DNA from: Hippophae tibetana
Lineage: Eukaryota; Streptophyta; Magnoliopsida; Rosales; Elaeagnaceae
Length of the DNA stretch: 64,000 nucleotides
Direction of reading: 5' to 3'
Assembly: GCA_037013495.1 (NCBI GenBank)
Contig: CM072803.1
Span: forward strand, 51,659,627 to 51,723,626
Shown here: positions 10,940 to 24,800 of the stretch, piece after piece
Position numbering within the stretch: position 1 is the first letter of the stretch
Layout: the number at the start of each line of letters is the position of its first letter
Position numbers and translations under genes: made by a program
Notes under the pieces: generated by a model
What the model saw: the letters and a program-made list of their open reading frames with translations, nothing else
The model's database searches: none
Told to the model about the DNA's origin: nothing

Positions 10940-13900
10940 GTTGTTTTAGACATCATTTGTAAACTTCTTGTTACATAGCTAGAAAAATTGCTATTGTGGA
11001 TGAGCGTAATATGTAGCATCATATTTCACTAACTCTTCCTCTTAGAATGGGTTTGAAACCTAGATTTCTAGGGAGAAAGGGACAACCAAAGGCAAATTCA
11101 TTACGATGCCATCCAAAAAAACCACAATAACTTATAAATAAGTTAAGAATATTGATGTCAAAAATGAGTCGAAAATGAGAATTATTGATCTCTTATTTAG
11201 AATAATGAACAAAATTTCAAATTTAAATAGTTTTCCATCATAAGACGTAATAATTTCAGTTAAATATATCATAATTATTAGGAAATAAAACGTGTAGTAT
11301 TTATTTCGCCAACTTTCTTTTATAATATAGACATGAGAAAATGATTATGTTTTATTTTTCCCTTATTGATTTTTCTCGCTGATCTATGATTATTTTCTAT
11401 CCTTTGTAAGTCTTAATTCCTAGCACAGGCAAATTCATGTAAATTATATTACCTCCCTCCCAAATGAAAAATTTTGATGGATAGAGGTTGTTTCACACAT
11501 CATTTGCAAACGTTTTGTTAGCTAGCTAGAAATATCGCTATTGTGGATGAGCGTAATATGTAGCATTATATTTCACTAACTCTTTCTCCTAGAATGGGTT
11601 TGAAACCTAGATTTCTAGGGAGAAAGGGACAACCAAAGGCAAATTCATTATGATCTCATCCAAACCAACCACAATATCTTATAAATAAGTTAAGAATATT
11701 GATGTCAAAAATGAGTCGAAAATGAGAATTATTGATCTCTTATTTAGAATAATGAACAAAATTTCATATTTAAATAGTTTTGCATCATAAGACGTAATAA
11801 TATCACTTAAATATATCATAATTATTAGGAAATAAAACGCGTAGTATTTATTTCACCAACTTTCTTTTATAATATTGACATGAGAAAATGATTATGTTTT
11901 ATTTTCCCCTTATTGATTTTTCTCGATGATCTATGATTATTTTCTTTCCTTTGTAAGTCTTAATTCCTAGCACAGGCAAATTCATGTAAATTATATTACC
12001 TCTCTCCCAAATGAAAAATGTTGATGGATAGAGGTTGTTTGACAGATCATTTGCAAACTTTTTGTTAGCTAGCTAGAAATATCGCTATTGTGGATGAGCG
12101 TAATATGTAGCATTATATTTCACTAACTCTTTCTCTTAGAATGGGTTTGAAACCTAGATTTCTAGGGAGAAAGGGACAACCAAAGGCAAATTCATTACGA
12201 TGCCATCCAAAAAAACTACAATAACTTATAAATAAGTTAAGAATATTGATGTCAAAAATGAGGTGAAAATGAGAATTATTGATCTCTTATTTAGAATAAT
12301 GAACAAAATTTCAAATTTAAATAGTTTTGCATCATAAGACGTAATAATTTCACTTAAATATATCATAATTATTAGGAAATAAAACGCGTAGTATTTATTT
12401 CACCAACTTTCTTTTGTAATATAGACATGAGAAAATGATTATGTTTTATTTTCCCCTTATTGATTTTCCTCGATGATCTATGATTATTTTCTTTCCTTTG
12501 TAAGTCTTAATTCCTAGCATAGGCAAATTCATTCAAATTATATTACCTCCCTTCCAAATGAAAAATGTTGATGGATAGAGGTTGTTTCGCACATCATTTG
12601 TAAACTTTTTGTTACCTTGCTAGAAAAATTGCTATTGTGGATGAGGGTAATATGTAGCATCATATTTCACTAACTCGTACTCTTAGAATGGGTTTGCAAC
12701 CTAGATTTCTAGGGAGAAAGGGACAACCAAAGGCAAATTCATTACGATGCCATCCAAAAAAACTACAATAACTTATAAATAAGTTAAGAATATTGATGTC
12801 AAAAATGAGTCGAAAATGAGAATTATTGATCTCTTATTTAGAATAATGAACAAAATTTCAAATTTAAATAGTTTTGAATCATAAGACGTAATAATTTCAG
12901 TTAAATATATCATAATTATTAGGAAATAAAACGCGTAGTATTTATTTCGCCAACTTTTTTTATAATATAGACATGAGAAAATGATTATGTTTTATTTTCC
13001 CTTTATTGATTTTTCTCGATGATCTATGATTATTTTCTTTCCTTTGTAAGTCTTAATTCCTAGCATAGGCAAATTCATGCAAATTCTATTACCTCCCTTC
13101 CAAATGAAAAATGTTGATGGATAGAGGTTGTTTCAGACATCATTTGTAAACTTTTTGTTACCTAACTAGAAAAATTGCTATTGTGGATGAGTGAAATATG
13201 TAGCATCATATTTCACTAACTCTTACTCTTAGAATGGGTTTGAAACCTAGATTTCTAGGGAGAAAGGGATAACCAAAGGCAAATTCATTACGATGCCATC
13301 CAAAAAAACCACATTAACTTATAAATAAGTTAAGAATATTGATGTCAAAAATGAGTCGAAAATGAGAATTATTGATCTCTTATTTAGAATAATGAACAAA
13401 ATTTCAAATTTAAATAGTTTTCCATCAAAAGACGTAATAATTTCAGTTAAATATATCATAATTATTAGGAAATAAAACGCGTAGTATTTATTTCGCCAAC
13501 TTTCTTTTATAATATAGACATGAGAAAATGATTATGTTTTATTTTTCCCTTATTGATTTTTCTCGATGATCTATGATTATTTTCTTTCCTTTGTAAGTCT
13601 TAATTCCTAGCACAGGCAAATTCATGTAAATTATATTACCTCCCTCCCAAATGAAAAATGTTGATGGATAGAGGTTGTTTCACACATCATTTGCAAACTT
13701 TTTGTTAGCTAGCTAGAAATATCGCTATTGTGGATGAGCGTAATATGTAGCATTATATTTCACTAAGTCTTTCTCTTAGAATGGGTTTGAAACCTAGATT
13801 TCTAGGGAGAAAGGGACAACCAAAGGCAAATTCATTACGATGCCATCCAAAAAAACTACAATAACTTATAAATAAGTTAAGAATATTGATGTCAAAAATG

Positions 13901-14220
13901 AGGTGAAAATGAGAATTATTGATCTCTTATTTAGAATAATGAACAAAATTTCAAATTTAAATAGTTTCGCATCATAAGACGTAATAATTTCACTTAAATA
14001 TATCATAATTATTAGGAAATAAAACGCGTAGTATTTATTTCACCAACTTTCTTTTGTAATATAGACATGAGAAAATGATTATGTTTTATTTTCCCCTTAT
14101 TGATTTTTCTCGATGATCTATGATTATTTTCTTTCCTTTGTAAGTCCTAATTCCCCGCATAGGCAAATTCATGCAAATTATATTACCTCCTTTCCAAATG
14201 GAAAAAGTTGATGGATAGAG
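10940..14220. repeat. 6-mer block A-B-E-C/H-I-D
   Basis: Monomers start at 10940 (A), 11487 (B), 12034 (E), 12581 (C/H), 13127 (I) and 13674 (D). The fourth opens as class C (GAGGGTAAT, ACTCGTACTC, TTTGCAACC) but ends as class H: it carries the one-base loss, CCCTTTATTG and AATTCTATTACC also seen in the H monomer at 9300-9845. The block looks like the parent of the 5-mer that follows, which lacks the C/H unit. Confidence 0.85.
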
Positions 14221-14767
14221 GTTGTTTTAGACATCATTTGTAAACTTCTTGTTACATAGCTAGAAAAATTGCTATTGTGGATGAGCGTAATATGTAGCAT
14301 CATATTTCACTAACTCTTCCTCTTAGAATGGGTTTGAAACCTAGATTTCTAGGGAGAAAGGGATAACCAAAGGCAAATTCATTACGATGCCATCCAAAAA
14401 AACCACAATAACTTATAAACAAGTTAAGAATATTGATGTCAAAAATGAGTCGAAAATGAGAATTATTGATCTCTTATTTAGAATAATGAACAAAATTTCA
14501 AATTTAAATAGTTTTCCATCATAAGACGTAATAATTTCAGTTAAATATATCATAATTATTAGGAAATAAAACGTGTAGTATTTATTTCGCCAACTTTCTT
14601 TTATAATATAGACATGAGAAAATGATTATGTTTTATTTTTCCCTTATTGATTTTTCTCGCTGATCTATGATTATTTTCATTCCTTTGTAAGTCCTAATTC
14701 CCCGCATAGGCAAATTCATGCAAATTATATTACCTCCTTTCCAAATGGAAAAAGTTGATGGATAGAG
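14221..14767. repeat. Hybrid A/D monomer between two class A-type starts
   Basis: This monomer is class A up to CTCGCTGATC (C at 14660) and class D from GTCCTAATTCCCC (C at 14694), with a complete class A monomer directly after it. An A-A succession occurs because a crossover joined the end of an A unit to the end of a D unit, giving a one-monomer gain. The joint lies within 14661-14693, where the sequence reads TTTTCATTCC, unlike the TTTTCTATCC of A and the TTTTCTTTCC of D. Confidence 0.85.
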
Positions 14768-17700
14768 GTTGTTTTAGACATCATTTGTAAACTTCTTGTT
14801 ACATAGCTAGAAAAATTGCTATTGTGGATGAGCGTAATATGTAGCATCATATTTCACTAACTCTTCCTCTTAGAATGGGTTTGAAACCTAGATTTCTAGG
14901 GAGAAAGGGATAACCAAAGGCAAATTCATTACGATGCCATCCAAAAAAACCACAATAACTTATAAACAAGTTAAGAATATTGATGTCAAAAATGAGTCGA
15001 AAATGAGAATTATTGATCTCTTATTTAGAATAATGAACAAAATTTCAAATTTAAATAGTTTTCCATCATAAGACGTAATAATTTCAGTTAAATATATCAT
15101 AATTATTAGGAAATAAAACGTGTAGTATTTATTTCGCCAACTTTCTTTTATAATATAGACATGAGAAAATGATTATGTTTTATTTTTCCCTTATTGATTT
15201 TTCTCGCTGATCTATGATTATTTTCTATCCTTTGTAAGTCTTAATTCCTAGCACAGGCAAATTCATGTAAATTATATTACCTCCCTCCCAAATGAAAAAT
15301 TTTGATGGATAGAGGTTGTTTCACACATCATTTGCAAACGTTTTGTTAGCTAGCTAGAAATATCGCTATTGTGGATGAGCGTAATATGTAGCATTATATT
15401 TCACTAACTCTTTCTCTTGGAATGGGTTTGAAACCTAGATTTCTAGGGAGAAAGGGACAACCAAAGGCAAATTCATTATGATCTCATCCAAACCAACCAC
15501 AATATCTTATAAATAAGTTAAGAATATTGATGTCAAAAATGAGTCGAAAATGAGAATTATTGATCTCTTATTTAGAATAATGAACAAAATTTCATATTTA
15601 AATAGTTTTGCATCATAAGACGTAATAATATCACTTAAATATATCATAATTATTAGGAAATAAAACGCGTAGTATTTATTTCACCAACTTTCTTTTATAA
15701 TATTGACATGAGAAAATGATTATGTTTTATTTTCCCCTTATTGATTTTTCTCGATGATCTATGATTATTTTCTTTCCTTTGTAAGTCTTAATTCCTAGCA
15801 CAGGCAAATTCATGTAAATTATATTACCTCTCTCCCAAATGAAAAATGTTGATGGATAGAGGTTGTTTGACAGATCATTTTCAAACGTTTTGTTAGCTAG
15901 CTAGAAATATCGCTATTGTTGATGAGCGTAATATGTAGCATTATATTTCACTAACTCTTTCTCTTAGAATGGGTTTGAAATCTAGATTTCTAGGGAGAAA
16001 GGGACAACCAAAGGCAAATTCATTACGATGCCATCCAAAAAAACTACAATAACTTATAAATAAGTTAAGAATATTGATGTCAAAAATGAGGTGAAAATGA
16101 GAATTATTGATCTCTTATTTAGAATAATGAACAAAATTTCAAATTTAAATAGTTTTGCATCATAAGACGTAATAATTTCACTTAAATATATCATAATTAT
16201 TAGGAAATAAAACGCGTAGTATTTATTTCACCAACTTTCTTTTGTAATATAGACATGAGAAAAGGATTATGTTTTATTTTCCCCTTATTGATTTTTCTCG
16301 ATGATCTATGATTATTTTCTTTCCTTTGTAAGTCTTAATTCCTAGCATAGGCAAATTCATTCATATTATATTACCTCCCTTCCAAATGAAAAATGTTGAT
16401 GGATAGAGGTTGTTTCAGACATCATTTGTAAACTTTTTGTTACCTAACTAGAAAAATTGCTATTGTGGATGAGTGATATATGTAGCATCATATTTCACTA
16501 ACTCTTACTCTTAGAATGGGTTTGAAACCTAGATTTCTAGGGAGAAAGGGATAACCAAAGGCAAATTCATTACGATGCCATCCAAAAAAACCACAATAAC
16601 TTATAAATAAGTTAAGAATATTGATGTCAAAAATGAGTCGAAAATGAGAATTATTGATCTCTTATTTAGAATAATGAACAAAATTTCAAATTTAAATAGT
16701 TTTCCATCAAAAGACGTAATAATTTCAGTTAAATATATCATAATTATTAGGAAATAAAACGCGTAGTATTTATTTCGCCAACTTTCTTTTATAATATAGA
16801 CATGAGAAAATGATTATGTTTTATTTTTCCCTTATTGATTTTTCTCGATGATCTATGATTATTTTCTTTCCTTTGTAAGTCTTAATTCCTAGCACAGGCA
16901 AATTCATGTAAATTATATTACCTCCCTCCCAAATGAAAAATGTTGATGGATAGAGGTTGTTTCACACATCATTTGCAAACTTTTTGTTAGCTAGCTAGAA
17001 ATATCGCTATTGTGGATGAGCGTAATATGTAGCATTATATTTCACTAAGTCTTTCTCTTAGAATGGGTTTGAAACCTAGATTTCTAGGGAGAAAGGGACA
17101 ACCAAAGGCAAATTCATTACGATGCCATCCAAAAAAACTACAATAACTTATAAATAAGTTAAGAATATTGATGTCAAAAATGAGGTGAAAATGAGAATTA
17201 TTGATCTCTTATTTAGAATAATGAACAAAATTTCAAATTTAAATAGTTTCGCATCATAAGACGTAATAATTTCACTTAAATATATCATAATTATTAGGAA
17301 ATAAAACGCGTAGTATTTATTTCACCAACTTTCTTTTGTAATATAGACATGAGAAAATGATTATGTTTTATTTTCCCCTTATTGATTTTTCTCGATGATC
17401 TATGATTATTTTCTTTCCTTTGTAAGTCCTAATTCCCCGCATAGGCAAATTCATGCAAATTATATTACCTCCTTTCCAAATGGAAAAAGTTGATGGATAG
17501 AGGTTGTTTTAGACATCATTTGTAAACTTCTTGTTACATAGCTAGAAAAATTGCTATTGTGGATGAGCGTAATATGTAGCATCATATTTCACTAACTCTT
17601 CCTCTTAGAATGGGTTTGAAACCTAGATTTCTAGGGAGAAAGGGATAACCAAAGGCAAATTCATTACGATGCCATCCAAAAAAACCACAATAACTTATAA

Positions 17701-20700
17701 ACAAGTTAAGAATATTGATGTCAAAAATGAGTCGAAAATGAGAATTATTGATCTCTTATTTAGAATAATGAACAAAATTTCAAATTTAAATAGTTTTCCA
17801 TCATAAGACGTAATAATTTCAGTTAAATATATCATAATTATTAGGAAATAAAACGTGTAGTATTTATTTCGCCAACTTTCTTTTATAATATAGACATGAG
17901 AAAATGATTATGTTTTATTTTTCCCTTATTGATTTTTCTCGCTGATCTATGATTATTTTCTATCCTTTGTAAGTCTTAATTCCTAGCACAGGCAAATTTA
18001 TGTAAATTATATTACCTCCCTCCCAAATGAAAAATTTTGATGGATAGAGGTTGTTTCACACATCATTTGCAAACGTTTTGTTAGCTAGCTAGAAATATCG
18101 CTATTGTGGATGAGCGTAATATGTAGCATTATATTTCACTAACTCTTTCTCTTAGAATGGGTTTGAAACCTAGATTTCTAGGGAGAAAGGGACAACCAAA
18201 GGCAAATTCATTATGATCTCATCCAAACCAACCACAATATCTTATAAATAAGTTAAGAATATTGATGTCAAAAATGAGTCGAAAATGAGAATTATTGATC
18301 TCTTATTTAGAATAATGAACAAAATTTCATATTTAAATAGTTTTGCATCATAAGACGTAATAATATCACTTAAATATATCATAATTATTAGGAAATAAAA
18401 CGCGTAGTATTTATTTCACCAACTTTCTTTTATAATATTGACATGAGAAAATGATTATGTTTTATTTTCCCCTTATTGATTTTTCTCGATGATCTATGAT
18501 TATTTTCTTTCCTTTGTAAGTCTTAATTCCTAGCACAGGCAAATTCATGTAAATTATATTACCTCTCTCCCAAATGAAAAATGTTGATGGATAGAGGTTG
18601 TTTGACAGATCATTTGCAAACGTTTTGTTAGCTAGCTAGAAATATCGCTATTGTTGATGAGCGTAATATGTAGCATTATATTTCACTAACTCTTTCTCTT
18701 AGAATGGGTTTGAAATCTAGATTTCTAGGGAGAAAGGGACAACCAAAGGCAAATTCATTACGATGCCATCCAAAAAAACTACAATAACTTATAAATAAGT
18801 TAAGAATATTGATGTCAAAAATGAGGTGAAAATGAGAATTATTGATCTCTTATTTAGAATAATGAACAAAATTTCAAATTTAAATAGTTTTGCATCATAA
18901 GACGTAATAATTTCACTTAAATATATCATAATTATTAGGAAATAAAACGCGTAGTATTTATTTCACCAACTTTCTTTTGTAATATAGACATGAGAAAAGG
19001 ATTATGTTTTATTTTCCCCTTATTGATTTTTCTCGATGATCTATGATTATTTTCTTTCCTTTGTAAGTCTTAATTCCTAGCATAGGCAAATTCATTCATA
19101 TTATATTACCTCCCTTCCAAATGAAAAATGTTGATGGATAGAGGTTGTTTCAGACATCATTTGTAAACTTTTTGTTACCTAACTAGAAAAATTGCTATTG
19201 TGGATGAGTGATATATGTAGCATCATATTTCACTAACTCTTACTCTTAGAATGGGTTTGAAACCTAGATTTCTAGGGAGAAAGGGATAACCAAAGGCAAA
19301 TTCATTACGATGCCATCCAAAAAAACCACAATAACTTATAAATAAGTTAAGAATATTGATGTCAAAAATGAGTCGAAAATGAGAATTATTGATCTCTTAT
19401 TTAGAATAATGAACAAAATTTCAAATTTAAATAGTTTTCCATCAAAAGACGTAATAATTTCAGTTAAATATATCATAATTATTAGGAAATAAAACGCGTA
19501 GTATTTATTTCGCCAACTTTCTTTTATAATATAGACATGAGAAAATGATTATGTTTTATTTTTCCCTTATTGATTTTTCTCGATGATCTATGATTATTTT
19601 CTTTCCTTTGTAAGTCTTAATTCCTAGCACAGGCAAATTCATGTAAATTATATTACCTCCCTCCCAAATGAAAAATGTTGATGGATAGAGGTTGTTTCAC
19701 ACATCATTTGCAAACTTTTTGTTAGCTAGCTAGAAATATCGCTATTGTGGATGAGCGTAATATGTAGCATTATATTTCACTAAGTCTTTCTCTTAGAATG
19801 GGTTTGAAACCTAGATTTCTAGGGAGAAAGGGACAACCAAAGGCAAATTCATTACGATGCCATCCAAAAAAACTACAATAACTTATAAATAAGTTAAGAA
19901 TATTGATGTCAAAAATGAGGTGAAAATGAGAATTATTGATCTCTTATTTAGAATAATGAACAAAATTTCAAATTTAAATAGTTTCGCATCATAAGACGTA
20001 ATAATTTCACTTAAATATATCATAATTATTAGGAAATAAAACGTGTAGTATTTATTTCACCAACTTTCTTTTGTAATATAGACATGAGAAAATGATTATG
20101 TTTTATTTTCCCCTTATTGATTTTTCTCGATGATCTATGATTATTTTCTTTCCTTTGTAAGTCCTAATTCCCCGCATAGGCAAATTCATGCAAATTATAT
20201 TACCTCCTTTCCAAATGGAAAAAGTTGATGGATAGAGGTTGTTTTAGACATCATTTGTAAACTTCTTGTTACATAGCTAGAAAAATTGCTATTGTGGATG
20301 AGCGTAATATGTAGCATCATATTTCACTAACTCTTCCTCTTAGAATGGGTTTGAAACCTAGATTTCTAGGGAGAAAGGGATAACCAAAGGCAAATTCATT
20401 ACGATGCCATCCAAAAAAACCACAATAACTTATAAACAAGTTAAGAATATTGATGTCAAAAATGAGTCGAAAATGAGAATTATTGATCTCTTATTTAGAA
20501 TAATGAACAAAATTTCAAATTTAAATAGTTTTCCATCATAAGACGTAATAATTTCAGTTAAATATATCATAATTATTAGGAAATAAAACGTGTAGTATTT
20601 ATTTCGCCAACTTTCTTTTATAATATAGACATGAGAAAATGATTATGTTTTATTTTTCCCTTATTGATTTTTCTCGCTGATCTATGATTATTTTCTATCC

Positions 20701-21878
20701 TTTGTAAGTCTTAATTCCTAGCACAGGCAAATTTATGTAAATTATATTACCTCCCTCCCAAATGAAAAATTTTGATGGATAGAGGTTGTTTCACACATCA
20801 TTTGCAAACGTTTTGTTAGTTAGCTAGAAATATCGCTATTGTGGATGAGCGTAATATGTAGCATTATATTTCACTAACTCTTTCTCTTAGAATGGGTTTG
20901 AAACCTAGATTTCTAGGGAGAAAGGGACAACCAAAGGCAAATTCATTATGATCTCATCCAAACCAACCACAATATCTTATAAATAAGTTAAGAATATTGA
21001 TGTCAAAAATGAGTCGAAAATGAGAATTATTGATCTCTTATTTAGAATAATGAACAAAATTTCATATTTAAATAGTTTTGCATCATAAGACGTAATAATA
21101 TCACTTAAATATATCATAATTATTAGGAAATAAAACGCGTAGTATTTATTTCACCAACTTTCTTTTATAATATTGACATGAGAAAATGATTATGTTTTAT
21201 TTTCCCCTTATTGATTTTTCTCGATGATCTATGATTATTTTCTTTCCTTTGTAAGTCTTAATTCCTAGCACAGGCAAATTCATGTAAATTATATTACCTC
21301 TCTCCCAAATGAAAAATGTTGATGGATAGAGGTTGTTTGACAGATCATTTGCAAACTTTTTGTTAGCTAGCTAGAAATATCGCTATTGTGGATGAGCGTA
21401 ATATGTAGCATTATATTTCACTAACTCTTTCTCTTAGAATGGGTTTGAAACCTAGATTTCTAGGGAGAAAGGGACAACCAAAGGCAAATTCATTACGATG
21501 CCATCCAAAAAAACTACAATAACTTATAAATAAGTTAAGAATATTGATGTCAAAAATGAGGTGAAAATGAGAATTATTGATCTCTTATTTAGAATAATGA
21601 ACAAAATTTCAAATTTAAATAGTTTTGCATCATAAGACGTAATAATTTCACTTAAATATATCATAATTATTAGGAAATAAAACGCGTAGTATTTATTTCA
21701 CCAACTTTCTTTTGTAATATAGACATGAGAAAATGATTATGTTTTATTTTCCCCTTATTGATTTTTCTCGATGATCTATGATTATTTTCTTTCCTTTGTA
21801 AGTCTTAATTCCTAGCATAGGCAAATTCATTCAAATTATATTACCTCCCTTCCAAATGAAAAATGTTGATGGATAGAG
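14768..21878. repeat. 5-mer HOR A-B-E-I-D, two copies plus a partial third
   Basis: Starts are 14768, 15315, 15862, 16409 and 16956; then 17503, 18050, 18597, 19144 and 19691; then 20238 (A), 20785 (B) and 21332 (E). The period is exactly 2735 bp. Shared private variants in the first two copies are ATTGTTGATG and AAAAGGATTATG in E, CATTCATATT at its end, and GAGTGATAT in I. AAATTTATG at the end of A is shared by the second and third copies only. The third copy's E (21332) lacks the private E variants and resembles the E at 12034, so the repeat breaks down there. Few differences separate the full copies, which suggests a recent duplication. Confidence 0.9.
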
Positions 21879-24800
21879 GTTGTTTCACACATCATTTGTA
21901 AACTTTTTGTTACCTTGCTAGAAAAATTGCTATTGTGGATGAGGGTAATATGTAGCATCATATTTCACTAACTCGTACTCTTAGAATGGGTTTGCAACCT
22001 AGATTTCTAGGGAGAAAGGGACAACCAAAGGCAAATTCATTACGATGCCATCCAAAAAAACTACAATAACTTATAAATAAGTAAAGAATATTGATGTCAA
22101 AAATGAGTCGAAAATGAGAATTATTGATCTCTTATTTAGAATAATGAACAAAATTTCAAATTTAAATAGTTTTGCATCATAAGACGTAATAATTTCAGTT
22201 AAATATATCATAATTATTAGGAAATAAAACGCGTAGTATTTATTTCGCCAACTTTCTTTTATAATATAGACATGAGAAAATGATTATGTTTTATTTTCCC
22301 CTTATTGATTTTTCTCGATGATCTATGATTATTTTCTTTCCTTTGTAAGTCTTAATTCCTAGCATAGGCAAATTCATGCAAATTATATTACCTCCCTTCC
22401 AAATGAAAAATTTTGATGGATAGAGGTTGTTTCAGACATCATTTGTAAACTTTTTGTTACCTAGCTAGAAAAATTGCTATTGTGGATGAGCGAAATATGT
22501 AGCATCATATTTCACTAACTCTTACTCTTAGAATGGGTTTGAAACCTAGATTTCTAGGGAGAAAGCGATAACCAAAGGCAAATTCATTACGATGCCATCC
22601 AAAAAAACCACAATAAATTATAAATAAGTTAAGAATATTGATGTCAAAAATGAGTCGAAAATGAGAATTATTGATCTCTTATTTAGAATAATGAACAAAA
22701 TTTCAAATTTAAATAGTTTTCCATCATAAGACGTAATAATTTCAGTTAAATATATCATAATTATTACGAAATAAAACGCGTAGTATTTATTTCGCCAACT
22801 TTCTTTTATAATATAGAAATGAGAAAATGATTATGTTTTATTTTTCCCTTATGGATTTTTCTCGATGATATATGATTATTTTCTTTCCTTTGTAAGTCTT
22901 AATTCCTAGCACAGGCAAATTCATGTAAATTATATTACCTCCCTCCCAAATGAAAAATGTTGATGGATAGAGGTTGTTTCACAGATCATTTGCAAACTTT
23001 TTGTTAGCTAGCTAGAAATATCGCTATTGTGGATGAGCGTAATATGTAGCATTATATTTCACTAATTCTTTGTCTTAGAATGGGTTTGACCCCTAGATTT
23101 CTAATGAGAAAGGGACAACCAAAGGCAAATTCATTACGATGCCATCCAAAAAAACTACAATAACTTATAAATAAGTTAAGAATATTGATGTCAAAAATGA
23201 CGTGAAAATGAGAATTATTGATCTCTTATTTAGAATAATGAACAAAATTTCAAATTTAAATAGTTTTGCATCATAAGACGTAATAATTTCACTTAAATAT
23301 ATCATAATTATTAGGAAATAAAACGCGTAGTATTTATTTCACCAACTTTCTTTTGTAATATAGACATGAGAAAATGATTATGTTTTATTTTCCCCTTATT
23401 GATTTTTCTCGATGATCTATGATTATTGTCTTTCCTTTGTAAGTCTTAATTCCTAGCATAGGCAAATTCATGAAAATTATATTACCTCCCTTCCAAATGA
23501 AAAATGTTGATGGATAGAGGTTGTTTCAGACATCATTTGTAAACTTTTTTTTACCTAGCCAGAAAAATTGCTATTGTGGAGGAGCGTAATATGTAGCATC
23601 ATATTTCACTAACTCTTACTCTTAGAATGGGTTTGAAACCTAGATTTCTAGGGAGAAAGGGACAACCAAAGGCAAATTCATTACGATGCCATCCAAAAAA
23701 ACCACAATAACTTATAAATAAGTTAAGAATATTGATGTCAAAAATGAGGTGAAAATGAGAATTATTGATCTCTTATTTAGAATAATGAACAAAATTTCAA
23801 ATTTAAATAGTTTTGCATCATAAGACGTAATAATTTCACTTAAATATATCATAATTATTAGGAAATAAAACGCGTAGTATTTATTTCACCAACTTTCTTT
23901 TGTAATATAGACATGAGAAAATGATTATGTTTTATTTTCCCCTTATTGATTTTTCTCGATGATCTATGATTATTTTCTTTCCTTTGTAAGTCTTAATTCC
24001 TAGCATAGGCAAATTCATTCAAATTATATTACCTCCCTTCCAAATGAAAAATGTTGATGGATAGAGGTTGTTTCACACATCATTTGTAAACTTTTTGTTA
24101 CCTTGCTAGAAAAATTGCTATTGTGGATGAGGGTAATATGTAGCATCATATTTCACTAACTCGTACTCTTAGAATGGGTTTGCAACCTAGATTTCTAGGG
24201 AGAAAGGGACAACCAAAGGCAAATTCATTACGATGCCATCCAAAAAAACTACAATAACTTATAAATAAGTAAAGAATATTGATGTCAAAAATGAGTCGAA
24301 AATGAGAATTATTGATCTCTTATTTAGAATAATGAACAAAATTTCAAATTTAAATAGTTTTGCATCATAAGACGTAATAATTTCAGTTAAATATATCATA
24401 ATTATTAGGAAATAAAACGCGTAGTATTTATTTCGCCAACTTTCTTTTATAATATAGACATGAGAAAATGATTATGTTTTATTTTCCCCTTATTGATTTT
24501 TCTCGATGATCTATGATTATTTTCTTTCCTTTGTAAGTCTTAATTCCTAGCATAGGCAAATTCATGCAAATTATATTACCTCCCTTCCAAATGAAAAATT
24601 TTGATGGATAGAGGTTGTTTCAGACATCATTTGTAAACTTTTTGTTACCTAGCTAGAAAAATTGCTATTGTGGATGAGCGAAATATGTAGCATCATATTT
24701 CACTAACTCTTACTCTTAGAATGGGTTTGAAACCTAGATTTCTAGGGAGAAAGCGATAACCAAAGGCAAATTCATTACGATGCCATCCAAAAAAACCACA

